Shown piece by piece: positions 34,660 through 47,946 of a stretch of DNA of 64,000 nt. Under the pieces are notes generated by a model, which worked only from the letters and a program-made list of their open reading frames with translations, made no database searches and was not told the DNA's origin. Where the stretch lies: NCBI GenBank assembly GCA_030562195.1, contig CM060200.1:7130001-7194000 (forward strand). Direction: 5' to 3'. How positions within the stretch are numbered: the first letter of the stretch is position 1; every line of letters begins with the position of its first letter. A program made the translations under genes and the position numbers. The DNA is from Nipponacmea schrenckii. Lineage: Eukaryota > Mollusca > Gastropoda > Lottiidae.

Positions 34660-34996
34660 CTCTTCTTATATCAGTATATAAATCACAGGTAAGTATAAAA
34701 TGCTCTTCATTTTCAATTTCTCCATTGCTACAGAATAAGACACTTCCTTAAGCAGAGAGGTTCGGGGGTCTAACAAATCTACCTGTTTCAATTCTTAAAG
34801 GGAGTGAACCCGCTCTAAGTTTAGACAAAATACGTCTGTGAGCTCTATTCTTAATCATTTTCGCACGAGGTTCTGTTCCGAAGTCAGTTTTGTACAATTG
34901 ATATGACTTGAGTTTGTTACCATTAGCATGTTTGTCGTCATTCCATGAATCCCTTGACCTCAGTGCCCCACCTCCCTTTCCCATAAACCACCCCAC
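34660..34996 (-). pseudogene. LINE C-terminal fragment
   Basis: The minus strand reads LKSYQLYKTDFGTEPRAKMI, KNRAHRRILSKLRAGSLPLR and IETGRFVRPPNLSA, then in a second frame GSVLFCSNGEIENEEHFILT followed by CDLYTDIRRE. KLR....L.IETGR..RPP....C..C...IE.E.HF...C..Y is the zinc-knuckle-like C-terminus of many Jockey/CR1-group LINE polyproteins. One frameshift lies near 34750. Confidence 0.8.
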
Positions 34997-35589
34997 ACAT
35001 CATCCATACATACAGTGTCGTTTTTGGTTATTCATTTAGTTCTCGACAAAATACTTAATACTTAAGCAAAATATTTATCGGGTGTCGATAAAAAGGTGAG
35101 ATGAGAGGCCAGAGGGAAAGCAAGAAAGTCAGAGGCGATCAAGGCGACGTATTGAACCGAAAAAAAAATCGAGAGGGAAAATTAGAGGAAATTAGTAAGA
35201 AACAAAAGTGATTTACTGAAGAAAATCGAGAGAATATGATGAACAAGGGCGATAATTATAAAAAAAAGGATCCACTACTTTCAACGCTTTCCCCCTTTTA
35301 AGACTTAACAATTAATGGTCGGAGCAGGGTCGAAACATAAAATAACATGCCACGCTTTCAATCGGTGAAAGGGAGGTAAACGCAATCTATTGAAAAAAAC
35401 ACAGACAACAAGCATCTCATTAAACCGCATCTGGGTTGTATTTTCATTTCGAGCAATTCTTTATCTGAATTTGATTAATCTAACCCGATAAGCCTACGAA
35501 TATTGTAGTAAATACAGTCGATATCATATTTTTTTTTATTATTGTATTTTTTGAAAAAACTTTTGCAATAACCCGCCCGTGCCATGACA

Positions 35590-35900
35590 AAATGGAATGA
35601 AATTAATGGAAATTTACATACTCTTCTTCAAGTCATTGGAAGACGAGCAACGCAATGTTCGACATTTCGACTGTTTTTTTTTTTCGATTTTCAATTGTTG
35701 ATGGTATTCTATACGTGCCCAGATTGTGGCACTATAGCACACTGGGCTTCGGTCTATTGTTCTTTCCGAACGACAATGGGCTTCATACTTCCATGTCGGC
35801 CTGTTCGCTGAAGGTGAACCTGTGACCTATGCCGAGAGTGGAACCTGGACCTCCAGGTTAGGGAATGAAGGTGTAACTCACTGAGCCATCCAGGATCACT
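35590..35900 (-). mobile_element. Old, full-length but diverged SINE copy
   Basis: It follows the reference SINE end to end with many changes. TGGAATGAAATTAATGGAAA is the tail. GAAGACGAGCAACGCAATG, CTATAGCACACTGGGCTTCG and ACTCACTGAGCCATCCAGGA (complement of the A-box head) follow in order. The 75-codon plus-strand frame at 35584 is a by-product. Confidence 0.8.
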
Positions 35901-35904
35901 ATTT

Positions 35905-38725
35905 ATGCAAACCTATTATGATGAAAGGATTAATTATCTTGGCGATCAGACTTGGTTTCGAAAATAGGAACGTTAGCTTTCATCTTATATATCAGAAAAT
36001 ATAATGAACTATTTTCCCAGGTTATTAGAAACTAACATTTATAAGACTTCATTATATAGGCCGTGTTTGGTCTTTGATTTAAATTAAGAGCGGAGGTGAA
36101 ATATCCAGCCTTATTCATTTTTCTTGTTTTCCTGGTATGACGGACGTTATAACCAAATTAGACCATTTACGTCAAAACTATTGCAATGTCCTTATTACAG
36201 AAGCTACATTTCTGAAGCTTCTTTCAATTATATTTTGTGGGTGTTTTGATTTAGATGATAATTTCGATTGTTTGTTCCAAAATGTGTCAAACTCAAAGAC
36301 ACAAGGATTTTAGGGAAAATATATAGATCTAAGAATTATTAAATACATGTAGATTGCATTATTTACACAAAAAAGTGAGTCGACTAAATTTAAATGCCAA
36401 TCGAAATGAATGTATTTATGTTTTTTCTCCTTGATTTTCCACCGTTCATCCATAATCTGAAGAATTTTTCATGTATGGCTTGTTCTGGGTCATTTCAGAT
36501 TCAACCAATCAAATGATATCCGTAGGCTACTATATGGGAAGAATTCTATGTTCAACATTGACTTATATTTTCGACTACTTTAAGACAAGAGGGGGGGGGG
36601 GGTAATTTACTTGTACAGTAGCATGCATAACGACAAACTTCTGTGATCAGATAGTCCGTTTGCCAACCAATTACGCAACGGGACTTTACTGACACTAAAA
36701 ACAATAGGAATAGATTTTTATTGGGTGAAGAAGTTTTAGAATACTTTAGATAAGGCAATTCCTGTCATTAGGCTCTATCAGGCTGTAGTTGAACAAAGAG
36801 AACTATACACATCCATACCACCAGAGTAGTAATCAAAGCATTGAAAACTAAAAGGATTACAAAAATTGAATCACAATTTTAGAAATTTTACAAGGATTTT
36901 GTGTAAAGAATTAAAGCCATTTATTGATTTGTTTTTGGCCCAGACATACCTGATCTGGGATTCTAAAGGTTATAAGACGAAGATCGTAATACTTTAACAT
37001 TGGGAAGATAATGTATTCTCCAGACAATATATGTTACACGTATATCTACACGTTTCCGATTAAAACAAATACAAGAGCATGAGGCATTTTTAATATTTCG
37101 GTTGCGCACAGCTTGTTTTTTGCTTATAAGTTTTGTCATTCGGCGAAATGACATCTGTTCGGTCAACGATGTGTTTACCGGTATATTATTGTATATTTTG
37201 TGTTTAAATTTTCTAATTATTAATTGTAATTATTGTAGTGGAAGTTTTCATTGTATTAGGAAAGGTATTAAATATTTTTCCAATGTTTCACCTCTAGGAG
37301 AGTCTGAGAAGGTTTTTGATTCAGTGTTTTCTGGTCGGAGAAGAGTTAAATTAATCTCAATGGGCCAACTCTGTAAGGGCTTTCCGATGGCGTGGTAAAA
37401 ATCCTCATTCTTTCTCCGTTTGGGATTTTTGCATGCCCAATTTTTAAATTAAAATTTGGACCAAATTTGGAATTTAATGTCTGAAATGCAACTTCCTATT
37501 TTGTGAGATAATATATATTGATATATGTATGTATAGCCTATAGACGTATTTATTATCGTGTATGAATGTTAAAATTCGTGTGTAATTGTAACCTATACGT
37601 TTATTAGCTAACGTTAAAGTAAATGTAAAAAGTATAGCGCTTTGTTACATAGTTACAATTGATATGCACAGTATGGGAATAGCTATTTCTTACGATTGCA
37701 TCACCATCGGCTGTTGATGTCTAGCAATTCAAGACTACCGTGTTTGTAAACGTTACTGGATATTCGAATATTCAAAATTGTAAACAAAAGGAGTGTGAAG
37801 GGCAATAGGCTGAGATATTTGAGCAGAATTGCGACCTTTAGATTATCTGGTAAGAATGTCCAAAAAATTCGTACAATTGTTTTTTCTTGGCGATCCTCGT
37901 GTATTCCAGATGCCGATAAGAAGGAGAGTATACATGGAATTATATTATCTAGAAAGTTAGGATTGCCGCGGTAGATCTTAACAGTTTAAATTTTATCAAT
38001 ATACATCTTCATGATTTATAAGAACAACTTGGTCCAGGTATTTTTTTTTTTTTTGGTCAAAAATCATCAGGGTATCATACATGATTACTGGTCTATCAAT
38101 CAATAGTTTGTATGCTATTTAAGCGCGTAAGCCCTACCTTTCATTACATTTAAGAAGGACAATGTCAATTCTAAAAGTTAGATTTGATCAAATGATTTAG
38201 GTAATTACTGTCGAATATCTTGTGAGAATGCGATGACGCTTTTCTTGGGAATGCTTAATATGTAAATCTTTAATACTTAAATGTTTCGAGACATCCAACT
38301 TTAAATAACAAAGGTATATAAATCTGCAATACATCATTCAGAACCATTCCTGAAACTCGTCAAACTTCAAGGCAATGTACTCTTATTTGATTAGAAATTG
38401 GCACCGGCTGCTTGCGAAAAATAAAATCCTTAATTTTGTCGATAAGCTTCCAGCAAATTTTACAATTTACATTATCAATTATCGCTTGACTCAGAATTAG
38501 ATTTAAAAAGATGATGTCAAACAAGCAGTGCAGCTGTGCGTTATTTCGTTCGTCCAAACGATTGCCCGAAAAAATTTGATACTTATAGACTGACTTGATC
38601 AAATATCATTCAAGACGCTGTACAAGGCATGCGAACTTACAAATGCATTTTCTTATCATAGATTTTCAACTCCTATCTCCCCTGCCCATATCGTACTTTA
38701 CCAATTTGCAACTTTCCCATCTCGA
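35905..38725. other. Non-coding spacer
   Basis: AT-rich. A G-run lies near 36590-36602 and a T-run near 38041-38053. The 98-codon frame at 37102-37398 has no recognisable domain. Confidence 0.45.
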
Positions 38726-38730
38726 TCTGC

Positions 38731-39729
38731 GAGGGTAAAGTCCGAATTGGGTCAGATAAAATCAAAACTAAATTCCCGCCCTAGTTCGTGCACAATTTCA
38801 GGATCAAAGATTTTACGTAAAAAAACAATTAAATCAAAATATTATTTTTTTGTGTGCAGCAATTCTATTTCTAGATAATTTATAAATAATGATGTCAATC
38901 AATTAAGTATAATTTCTAAATTAATCAATGAAAACTTTGTGATCTGTGAACCGATGGACTCGACCGCTAATTTATTTGCCATATCTTTCCATGTCAAATT
39001 ACGAAATTCAACCTTCTATATCTCTTTCCAGAAATCTCGTTGAAAACTTTCCAATATGTCACATGAACGCCTGGCCAATTTGATAAACATCCGCTTCCCT
39101 ATCATTGCGCACAAGGCCACTATTTTTAGAAGTAACATTCAATCAATAAAATTTCTCATTATCTCAGCAAATCTGCCAGAAAATGCGATTTCAGACATCA
39201 AATCCCAAATCTAAACCCAAAATGGGCTTACAAAAACCCCAAAGGGATGGAAAAAGAGGATTTCTAAAAGTAGAACGGACTTACAATCATTAGCAAAAAA
39301 CGTTTACTGGACCGACGTGTCTTCCTATTACCTCCCTTGATTATGAGCCTAACTGGGGTTACCAGTAATAACGAGTTCAGATTTGAAATTGAATAGCTAT
39401 CAGAAGTTTGAAATCTTTGTTCTTGCGGTTCCTTATAACTGGGTAACATCTTCTCCACTCTAGTTTTCTTTCAGATTGATTTCTTTTTGATTGATTAGGG
39501 GGAAAGATTGGAAACATACTTCTACCGCCTCATGGCATTAGTCAATACAACCTATTTAGACTATTTAAGGAGTCGGATTCAAAAAAAGAAACGCTTTAAA
39601 AATATTCATTTTTCATATTCAATGTTTTGATCCTGTTGAGCATTACAAAATATGACAGGAATTTAGTTTCGATTTTGTAGTCTTTTCCAGCCTAATTCGG
39701 ACTATTCGGGAATTCGGAATTTTACCCTC
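38731..39729. mobile_element. TIR element, ~1.0 kb
   Basis: The ends GAGGGTAAAGTCCGAATTGG (38731) and, inverted, GAGGGTAAAATTCCGAATTC (39729) match with one indel. Interior blocks such as AAATTACGAAATTCAACCTT, TCTCGTTGAAAACTTTCC, ATTGCGCACAAGGCCACT and GATTTCAGACATCAAATCCC recur in a second copy flanking the insertion at 56979-58520. No coding capacity was seen. Confidence 0.7.
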
Positions 39730-39734
39730 ACCGC

Positions 39735-41020
39735 ATTTCGCTCTTACTCGTTAACCTTTCTTTGGATTGCAGTGCCAATTTTGTTTTTGGAGTTAAAGCT
39801 TAATCTTTATAAAATTCCAACTGTCCCGGTCGGGAACTAAAAAGTGCGCTAATGCATACGGGATTTTGAACTTAAAATGACCAAAGTTAGAAGAATCGAA
39901 ACGGGCATTTGGAACGGTAGAGTGGAGGCTGAAAAGGGAAAATGGATTGAAAAAAGGTGAAACGGAAATGGGCGTGATGGGAATAGACAAAATGGTGAGG
40001 AGTGCCATAATATGGGAAGACAACACTTTTTTGTCCACAACACGCTAAAAAGATTATATATTAATATAAAAACTTTTATTAATCTCGTCACTATAGCTGA
40101 TTAAACTTGAGTTCAGTTGTTCGGATTAATTTAGAATCGTTCATGCCAAATAAATAAAGGTGAATTATTTTACTTCAAGAATGCACACACGTGAAATCCT
40201 TTCTAGAACAGCAGCTGTATGAGAGGATAGGTCCTATTATTATTATTATGATTAACACCAACGTGATCAGATTGTAATAGATATCCTGAATGTCCGAAAT
40301 CCCTGTTCTATCAAGGGAAATATAGAGAATATATAGCTGTGAAACGAATAAGTATATTTATACAACGAGCTTATACATCATTGATTCTGTAAAGCATTTC
40401 AAGGAAAAAAACATACTAACTGTATTAACTTTACGAATACAATAGCTCTGTTTTTGATTGGGCATTAAAAACCTAATGTACAGATTGAAGTAAATGAAAC
40501 GAATAATCTATAATGTATTTAAAATGGAAACTTTGTCCCTTGGAGAATATGACTTACTGATTACAAAGAAGGATAGTCGTACACGGATTATCTCAATAAT
40601 AACTGTTGGTGGTCCAAATCCACAATAAAGGATCGGCCATATTATTCAAGGATAGGGAGGAAAAACAACTCGAACGCGGCCCTTTATCAATCTTTTGACA
40701 TTTAAAAATCTTAGTCTAGACATTTCATCATTATGGAATTAACTACTAACAGTGGTTGGAGTACGAATAGGGGGCAGAGTGACTATACCTCGAGGCGTCT
40801 GAAAGGGTTCTCAAGCAAAACATTTGAAAAATACAATTGAATGGAATTGGGGATAAAAAGAGACTAGACCATTATCATTTATACAAGGTTAAACTATGTT
40901 AAAATGTACAATTATTACATCATGAGATATTCGCTGTTTTGCGTTACAGGCTTGGTTTAAAAGGTAAAATCCAAATTACACCGTACTCACAATTACAATA
41001 GTAGTCGGTACAAAATTTTC
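39735..41020. other. Non-coding spacer
   Basis: AT-rich, no gene or repeat recognised. Confidence 0.5.
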
Positions 41021-41021
41021 A

Positions 41022-41205
41022 AATGAAATGAATGGAGTTTTACGTCCTACTTTTCTGCACCATGTGGGCTAACGAAGACGGGCAACGCCATGTGCCATGA
41101 GGGAAATTTTGCCAAGACATCGGCATTAGCTGTCGACTAGGCGCTTTTTCCACGTCAGCCCCTCCGATCTGCATCACTGACAAGGGGAAACCGGGCTGAA
41201 AAATC
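41022..41205 (-). mobile_element. SINE, internally deleted and headless
   Basis: AAATGAATGGAGTTTTACGT, GAAGACGGGCAACGCCATG and ACAAGGGGAAACCGGGCTGA match the reference SINE closely. The segment between CATTAGC and the TAGGCGCTTTTTCC block is deleted and the tRNA head is absent. Confidence 0.85.
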
Positions 41206-41744
41206 CGAAGGCGTGACAAAACTCTTCAGATTTAAAAGACGTGTTTATCATATACATGTAGCTGTGTAACCGAAAGTTAGCAATGCACGACAAAAATGAA
41301 GACAGCATTGGATAGATCTCGACATGGTCACATGGGCAACAACTTTGGATCTAGGTCACGAGGTACGAGCCTTGAGTTTTGGCTAATACTGAAAAACATC
41401 AATCAGAAATAACTCAAAAGCTAAATCGAAATTAAACAAGACGGAACTGCATCACTTTTACCTGGATACAATTTATAGCAGAGATATCTCTGTTAGTTCA
41501 GTTGTATAACATCCTGCAGCTACACACGTGTACCATTACATACATTATGGAAGCTTGTTGCGGCAAATATATCAAATAGCATCAACTTTGAAATCCAACA
41601 GAGACAATCCGAAAACTCACCTTGGCAACACAGCAGTGTGACCCTTTTTAATATTCCCACGATACAACACTACAATTATAACTGGACACAATTTCATGGA
41701 TAGCTTTTACTTTATTAAATAACTTGCGATCTCAACGAGGATAT

Positions 41745-41818
41745 AATCCCTCTTCATTAGCCCACAAGGGGCAGAGGATTTGGACGTAAAACTCCATTTA
41801 TTTCATTACATTTCAACG
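41745..41818 (+). mobile_element. SINE 3'-tail fragment
   Basis: TTCATTAGCCCACAAGGGGC then GGACGTAAAACTCCATTTAT: the 3' end of the same SINE in plus orientation. Confidence 0.75.
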
Positions 41819-41819
41819 A

Positions 41820-44735
41820 GGATACTCTCGTCTTTACCAAGCTATGATGCTTCATTTAAAGCATTTATTATTCAAAAAATTGTGTTCAGATATCGTATTC
41901 ACCAATTACTAAATGCCACTTAGGAGTAATGCGCAATTTCAAAATTAATAGGTACATATTGTACAAATTCCGTCGCAAACTTCCAATTTATATACAGTAT
42001 ATTATACACACAAAAGAAATTTCATCATCATAAGCACGTGATTATTTTGCCCTTCGTGACATACGTTCTTGGAAGGCTGCCAAAAAAAGTTGTATTTTGT
42101 AAACAAACGTTAACAGTCCGGGATTTACTCAAGTTAATCCACCATGTGTGACAACTAAGGTCAATCGTGACGAAATTAACCTTAACATTGCTTGGGCTTA
42201 ACTGAGATGTAACCAAAATAAAGACCAATATAACAAAAGAACGGGTCCACACGTGCCTGAGACCAAAGTCTTAGAATATATGCAAATCACGGAAGTTGCA
42301 AAATTGTCAAGATACGTTTTTATTCACTTTTACTAATTGTGAAACTGAACGCTAATGTGTTCCTTATTTTTTTTCCATAATTAACCTTGACGACGTTCCA
42401 AGTCTGATCTAGAATGTAATTCTTGCATCACACTCAGTAGGTTATGCTTCACTTGTGACACGTGCCATATGGCTAGAAAAACTCAACTTCATGATGCAGT
42501 CAATTAACTTGACAAGAGTGTCAATATATAAGATGTGCAGTGCCAACTAGCAACATCCAGAACACGCCCTCAAAGTTGATTATGAGACCTTATTAAACTG
42601 ATACAAAGCACTTGATGCACTTGTGACTCACTGATTTTAAATCGATAATGTTTTTCTCTAACGCTTGTGGGTGGGGAAAATCTATAGGAAATGTAATATT
42701 TGCCAATAATGTAACAATAATAAGACATAAAAAAAATCAATGTTGTCCATCTGTGGTAGTCTTACGCTCTTGTCGTTCATAATACATTTGTCCTCATAAC
42801 CTCACGACCTCTATATATCACCTTTTATTCATTATATTATTTATATAAGACAAAATTCAATATGTTCAATGTTTATATATGACCTACGTATGGAATATGT
42901 CCAATATATGCTAGCTATTGACCACTGGGTTGTGCTAGTCTCACGCTCTATACATGTACATAGTAAAACATAAAAAATGTAAACAAACGCTGATGCAATA
43001 ATTAAAACTCGTGTTTTCTGATTGGTCGAGACAAAGAATGCGACTCCTACGATTGGCTGATACGTCCCACACCCACACCGAAACGTGTGAATGAAAGAAA
43101 TAATACGATATAAACCATACATTCTCTATATAGAAATATAATCATTTAAAGAATCCACAACTTAAGCGTACAAAAATAGTGAACAGTGAGTGACAAACGA
43201 TACAAAAAAAAGATTTAACGAAAAAAAAAATTGTTTAGGAGAAAAAAAAAAAAAAAAAAAAAAAACTTGTATTCATTTAGTGAAAAGAATTTTTAAACGC
43301 TGGTTTTATATCATAAAGATGGCTACAACAGATAGACTAGATAAAAAACATTGTCATGGGAACTTGGACACTTATAATGAAACTCAAAGGTAAGAATAAT
43401 GTCAAACCAGAAACCAAAGATTTGATTTTGTTCAAGAGGTTTTCTAAACTGTTAATGTGTATGGAGGGCATTTATGGCCTCAATTTTTGCTCCATTCTAA
43501 TATTAAGTTATATGTCTGTGGTTCCTGTTATTATTGAAATGCTTAACTGTAAAATGTTCTAGCAGAGTTTGATTTATTAGCAGAATGTGCAGTATAGTGA
43601 TGTGTTAAAACATTGAAGTTAAGTTAAATCAAAATGGTGCAAAGCGATGCTACCATGATACACATAAATAGCTAAGATAACCTCTTTAACTTTAAAGCTA
43701 ATGGTTTTTTATTTTTGTGGGAGAGGGTAGTGTGTGTGTGTGTTTTCTTTCTTCAAACATCTTATTTGATATTTTCGATTTTTTTGTAACACCAAAACAA
43801 TCAAAAAATCAAAAAACATAACCATATTATTACGATGATATTATGTGACATTTATGACGTAAAAAATCTTGAAAGGTGCGCCTTCTGCCGTCAAGAACAA
43901 CTAGTTGCCTTAATAATTATGTTAGGAATGTTGGAATGCTAGAAAGAAAAAGGAAAAATAATTTACATACTTTTGACCAGTTAAAATCTATTCAAAGCAC
44001 TTTTGTCGTTTATTTCGTTATGATTCTAGATCACGTTTTTTTAAGGAAGCCACGATAAATGAAACGCAATAATTCTGAGGAATGTAATTTCCAAGAATCT
44101 TTTGCATTTACATATTTGGTAATGTGTTACATAACTAAACATATTTATATAACATTTTCTTAGTTATTTACTATTTATAATTTATTACTCAATTACTCTT
44201 CAATATTACCTAAGAATTTCTATTTTTAATCCCATTGACTATTTTTTAGATCTCTCTTACACGATTTAAGCAACGAATTATGCCTATACCTGTTCACGTG
44301 ACACTTACCATATGCGTTTTCAGGGATGTTAGGCTATACTGGCATAACTTTTACCAAAAGATATGAGAAGATAAACTTGACTGAAAAAAGTTCTTAGCTT
44401 GAGTGAAGTGTCTTCTCTAAAATTTGTGAAATCTTGCAAGTTGCGCCAATTATGGAGAAATAGGCGCTTTAGATTGCACACAATTTTGTGACCAATCAAT
44501 ACTAATTCATTGGCAAGGGATTCGGTGTAAATGATAAGGATGCGTATGGTAATTTGTAAACAATGAATGTTCATGAATTGTCTGTTATACCGGTCATTAT
44601 GCTCATCCAGTGATGATGATGATTGTTAATGGATCATGCTTAAAATAGTCCACTTATCTTGATAATCACAGGTTGGAAACCTCGACCAACATCATGATTA
44701 CGATAATGTCCTTTATATCAGTGCTTTTTCCATTT
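41820..44735. other. Non-coding spacer
   Basis: No gene recognised. A poly(A) tract lies at 43240-43265 and a (GT)n run at 43729-43743. The 93-codon minus frame at 42841-43122 has no supporting signal. Confidence 0.45.
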
Positions 44736-44739
44736 GAAA

Positions 44740-45230
44740 TAAGTTTATCCCTTATCCATTCAATATCAATTCACGAGACGATCGTTCGATACAATAACTC
44801 ATGCCACGATCATTGATGGATAAACAATTATTCTTTGGTCGATAGAACCCATGTTACAATATTATGATATCAATCTATTTTCATGATCATTCGATACTAC
44901 ATACTGTAGTTCAATCAATAGAAGATCACTTGATACTATAACTGGTGTCAATACCATTTGATATCAATCGAATTCTATTACCATTCGATACCAGTTCAAG
45001 AGACGATTACTCGATGACCCATGTCTAAATCGCTTGATATCAATCGAATTCTATTATCATTCGATACCAGTTCAAGACACGATCGTAGTATAACCCATGT
45101 CAAAATCACTTGATATCATTCCATTCTAAAATCATTCGATGCTAGTTAAAGACACAATCATAGTATAACTTGTGTCACAATCAGTGGATATCAGTTTATT
45201 CTTTGGGCATTTGAAACCATGTTCAAGAGA
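44740..45230. repeat. Degenerate tandem repeat, ~75-90 bp unit
   Basis: About five or six imperfect copies built on CTTGATATCAATCGAATTCT, ATCATTCGATACCAGTTCAA, GACACGATCG and TAACCCATGTC. Non-coding; many units contain the palindrome GATATC. Confidence 0.8.
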
Positions 45231-45769
45231 CAGTATGTAAAAGAGAATCTGAGAATCAACAGCCAGACACAACTAAAAAATTCCTTAAGAGATTTCTCAA
45301 TACTATTCGCTATTGGTTACCATAATATAGGTTTATTAAAATTATTATTTATAGTACAGCCGTTCAGCTGGAGTACGTTTCAAATAATCTATATGCCGAA
45401 TCAGCAAATTGTAATAGCTGGATTGTTAGAATACTACATCACGTTTACAAACTATCTCAAAGTCTGTCAGTCATAGTAGGATTAAATTATGTGCCACAGG
45501 GTGCATATTGCTTTGCTGCCACGGATCATTTGTAAACATGTCCTGTCGAATTTTATTTTGTACCATCATATGGATTTATGAATCATGACATATTATTACC
45601 TAAACAAGACACGTCCACTCATCCAATACATTTAAAGTATCTAACTTTGTCCATATGTGTCGGATCAGACTCAAATTCCAACGTCTGATTATTGGTTATG
45701 AACCCATTCCCCCCAACCCCCACCATAAAATAAATAATTATAACACGGATACAGTCGCGTTCATTAGCC

Positions 45770-45846
45770 AATCGTTTACTGGCGGACAGACCGATAGAAG
45801 CGATATATAACAATATACATCCACGGAAATGGGGGCGTATAAAAAT
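45770..45846 (+). mobile_element. 3' remnant of a Helentron-like element
   Basis: GGCGGACAGACCGATAGAAG, CAATATACATCCACGG and GGGGGCGTATAAAAA are the shared 3' end; cores are missing. Confidence 0.75.
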
Positions 45847-46261
45847 GACATAGGCTCGAAAAATAATGCAGGATGTTGTCCTTCATTAGTCGTATAAGAT
45901 GTAAAAAAAGGCGGTAAACTTCAATTTATTCCCTCAACAACGTACGTTCACAAGGCGGATTTTGGGATATTCATTTTCATGTACCTGTAACGGATGTAAT
46001 CTGCAGATTGATCCGTTATGATGAATTAATCAAACATGGGAATAGAACGGCGTGTCTAATCGACACGTTGAATCAATATTGATAAAATACTAGTAGACGA
46101 TATTTCATTCATTTACTCGTAATTTCTAAAAGAATCAACCAGAATATATACTCCCACATTATTTGTATTCTTTGTTTTATTTGTTACAATCTGAAATATC
46201 AGTCATAGCCAATCAATAGTACAAATTAATTTGCAATTTATACTGATCTCATATTACAAAC

Positions 46262-46745
46262 TCTCAAACATAACTCAGAAACTAACACTGACGTCAAACA
46301 CGATCTCTAAACCTCACACTGAAGCGACACACAACTCTGAAAGTAAGACTGACACGAAGTCAAACCTCTGAAACTAACACTGACACTAAACAAAAATCAA
46401 AATCTTACACTGACACCAATCAAAAACACTGAAACTTATACTGCCACCAAGCCACAACTCTGAAACTAACACTGACACCAATCAAAAGCTCTAAAACTAA
46501 CACTGACACCATGCCAAAACCCTGCAACTAACACTGACACCAATCCAAAACTCTGAGACGAACGCTGACATCATGCCAAAACTCTGAAATTAACACTGAA
46601 GCGACACAAAACCAACTCTTTCAAGAATTAAACGCTCTGAAACTAACACTGCCATCAGACAAAAACTCTGAACTTAACACTGACACGAAAAAAAACCTCC
46701 GAATTTAACACTGACACGAAACAAAACTCTGAATTTAACACAGAC
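46262..46745. repeat. Degenerate minisatellite, ~34-bp unit
   Basis: About 14 imperfect copies of AACTCTGAAACTAACACTGA followed by CACCAATCAAA. No coding value. Confidence 0.88.
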
Positions 46746-46749
46746 GTGT

Positions 46750-47940
46750 TATGCAGGATTTACTACGTTTCATTTGATTTTGAAGGAGAAATATAGTATT
46801 GCAGTATGAAGCTGACTCACAGTTCGGACAAATTTTCATTGATTTCCCATTCAGATGATACATAATCAATTGCTTGTTTTTTTTTTTATTATTATTTTAA
46901 TCGCAAATTCATCAAGCCATAATATAATATATTGAGACACCTTCTACGTTTGGTCCTTATATTCTACATGCACGATATTCAAACCAGCAATAATGTGTAG
47001 GTGCTCTGAATCAACATTCTACATAAAAATTAATATGACTAATCAGATTCACTTCAATCAGTCTAGGTCTATCTAGTTCATAAACTACGATATTCCTCAA
47101 TCTAGTAGCCTTAAGTTATTTAATTCAAACGAGACGACATTCTATAACTAGTAAGCCATAAACTGCGTAATCTACGACGCTGTTATGGACAAGGGGTATC
47201 TTACGAAACTCCACATAAACTAAAAAACTATTCTTCTGTGTGGAAATCCACAAGCAAGCGCTTTTCAAAGATATATAGTTAATAATGTTTTGTCTTGCAA
47301 GCTCCTGTGAGTTTCAATTTCGATCAATCTTAGATTTCATATACCCACTCTGACTAATATAGTAATATATAGAATATATACGACTTATTGTCTAAAAGAC
47401 ATAAGAAAAGACCTTAACCCAACTGTTAATAAAAGAAGTTCCTTTCTCTGAAATCTAAGGAAGAATTAGAATGTATACATATCGCGATGGAAAGAATGCG
47501 TTTGATATATTATGAAATCATTGGTATAATGTATTATCTCCTCGTTTGGTTGATGTTAAATCAATGGAAATGAACTTCGAGTGTGGTATTTAATTTCGAC
47601 TTGCGTGGGATCAAATTTCAGTTTAGAACAAAAATGATATATGGCCATACCTCAATTGGGTCATAAAATCTTCTTTTCAGAATAGATTCTATAAGACTTT
47701 AATTAGCTGGAACAAGTTAGGTAGACTTGAAAACATGGCAATAATATATTGCGTGGGTTCTATTAAACTCCTATCCATCTGCTATCGTCATTTATAATTA
47801 AAGGAATCCTTTCAAATATATAACGTATTATTCTTTCATTTGTATCATTTTATATGAATAACTAGACTCTCAATTAAAAGAATCTATAGTTCGATATGGT
47901 GAAAGGTTTGGCATCTCCATACGTACTGTAAAAGTTTAGA
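46750..47940. other. Upstream region of the amine oxidase gene
   Basis: AT-rich, with no further exon recognised. The promoter is not evident. Confidence 0.4.
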
Positions 47941-47946
47941 AGCCTG

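Noticed and set aside
37102..37398. 98-codon plus-strand hydrophobic frame
   Set aside because: Hydrophobicity follows from the AT-rich composition; no start context or family match.
42841..43122. 93-codon minus-strand frame
   Set aside because: No homology recalled, low-complexity surroundings, no supporting signals.
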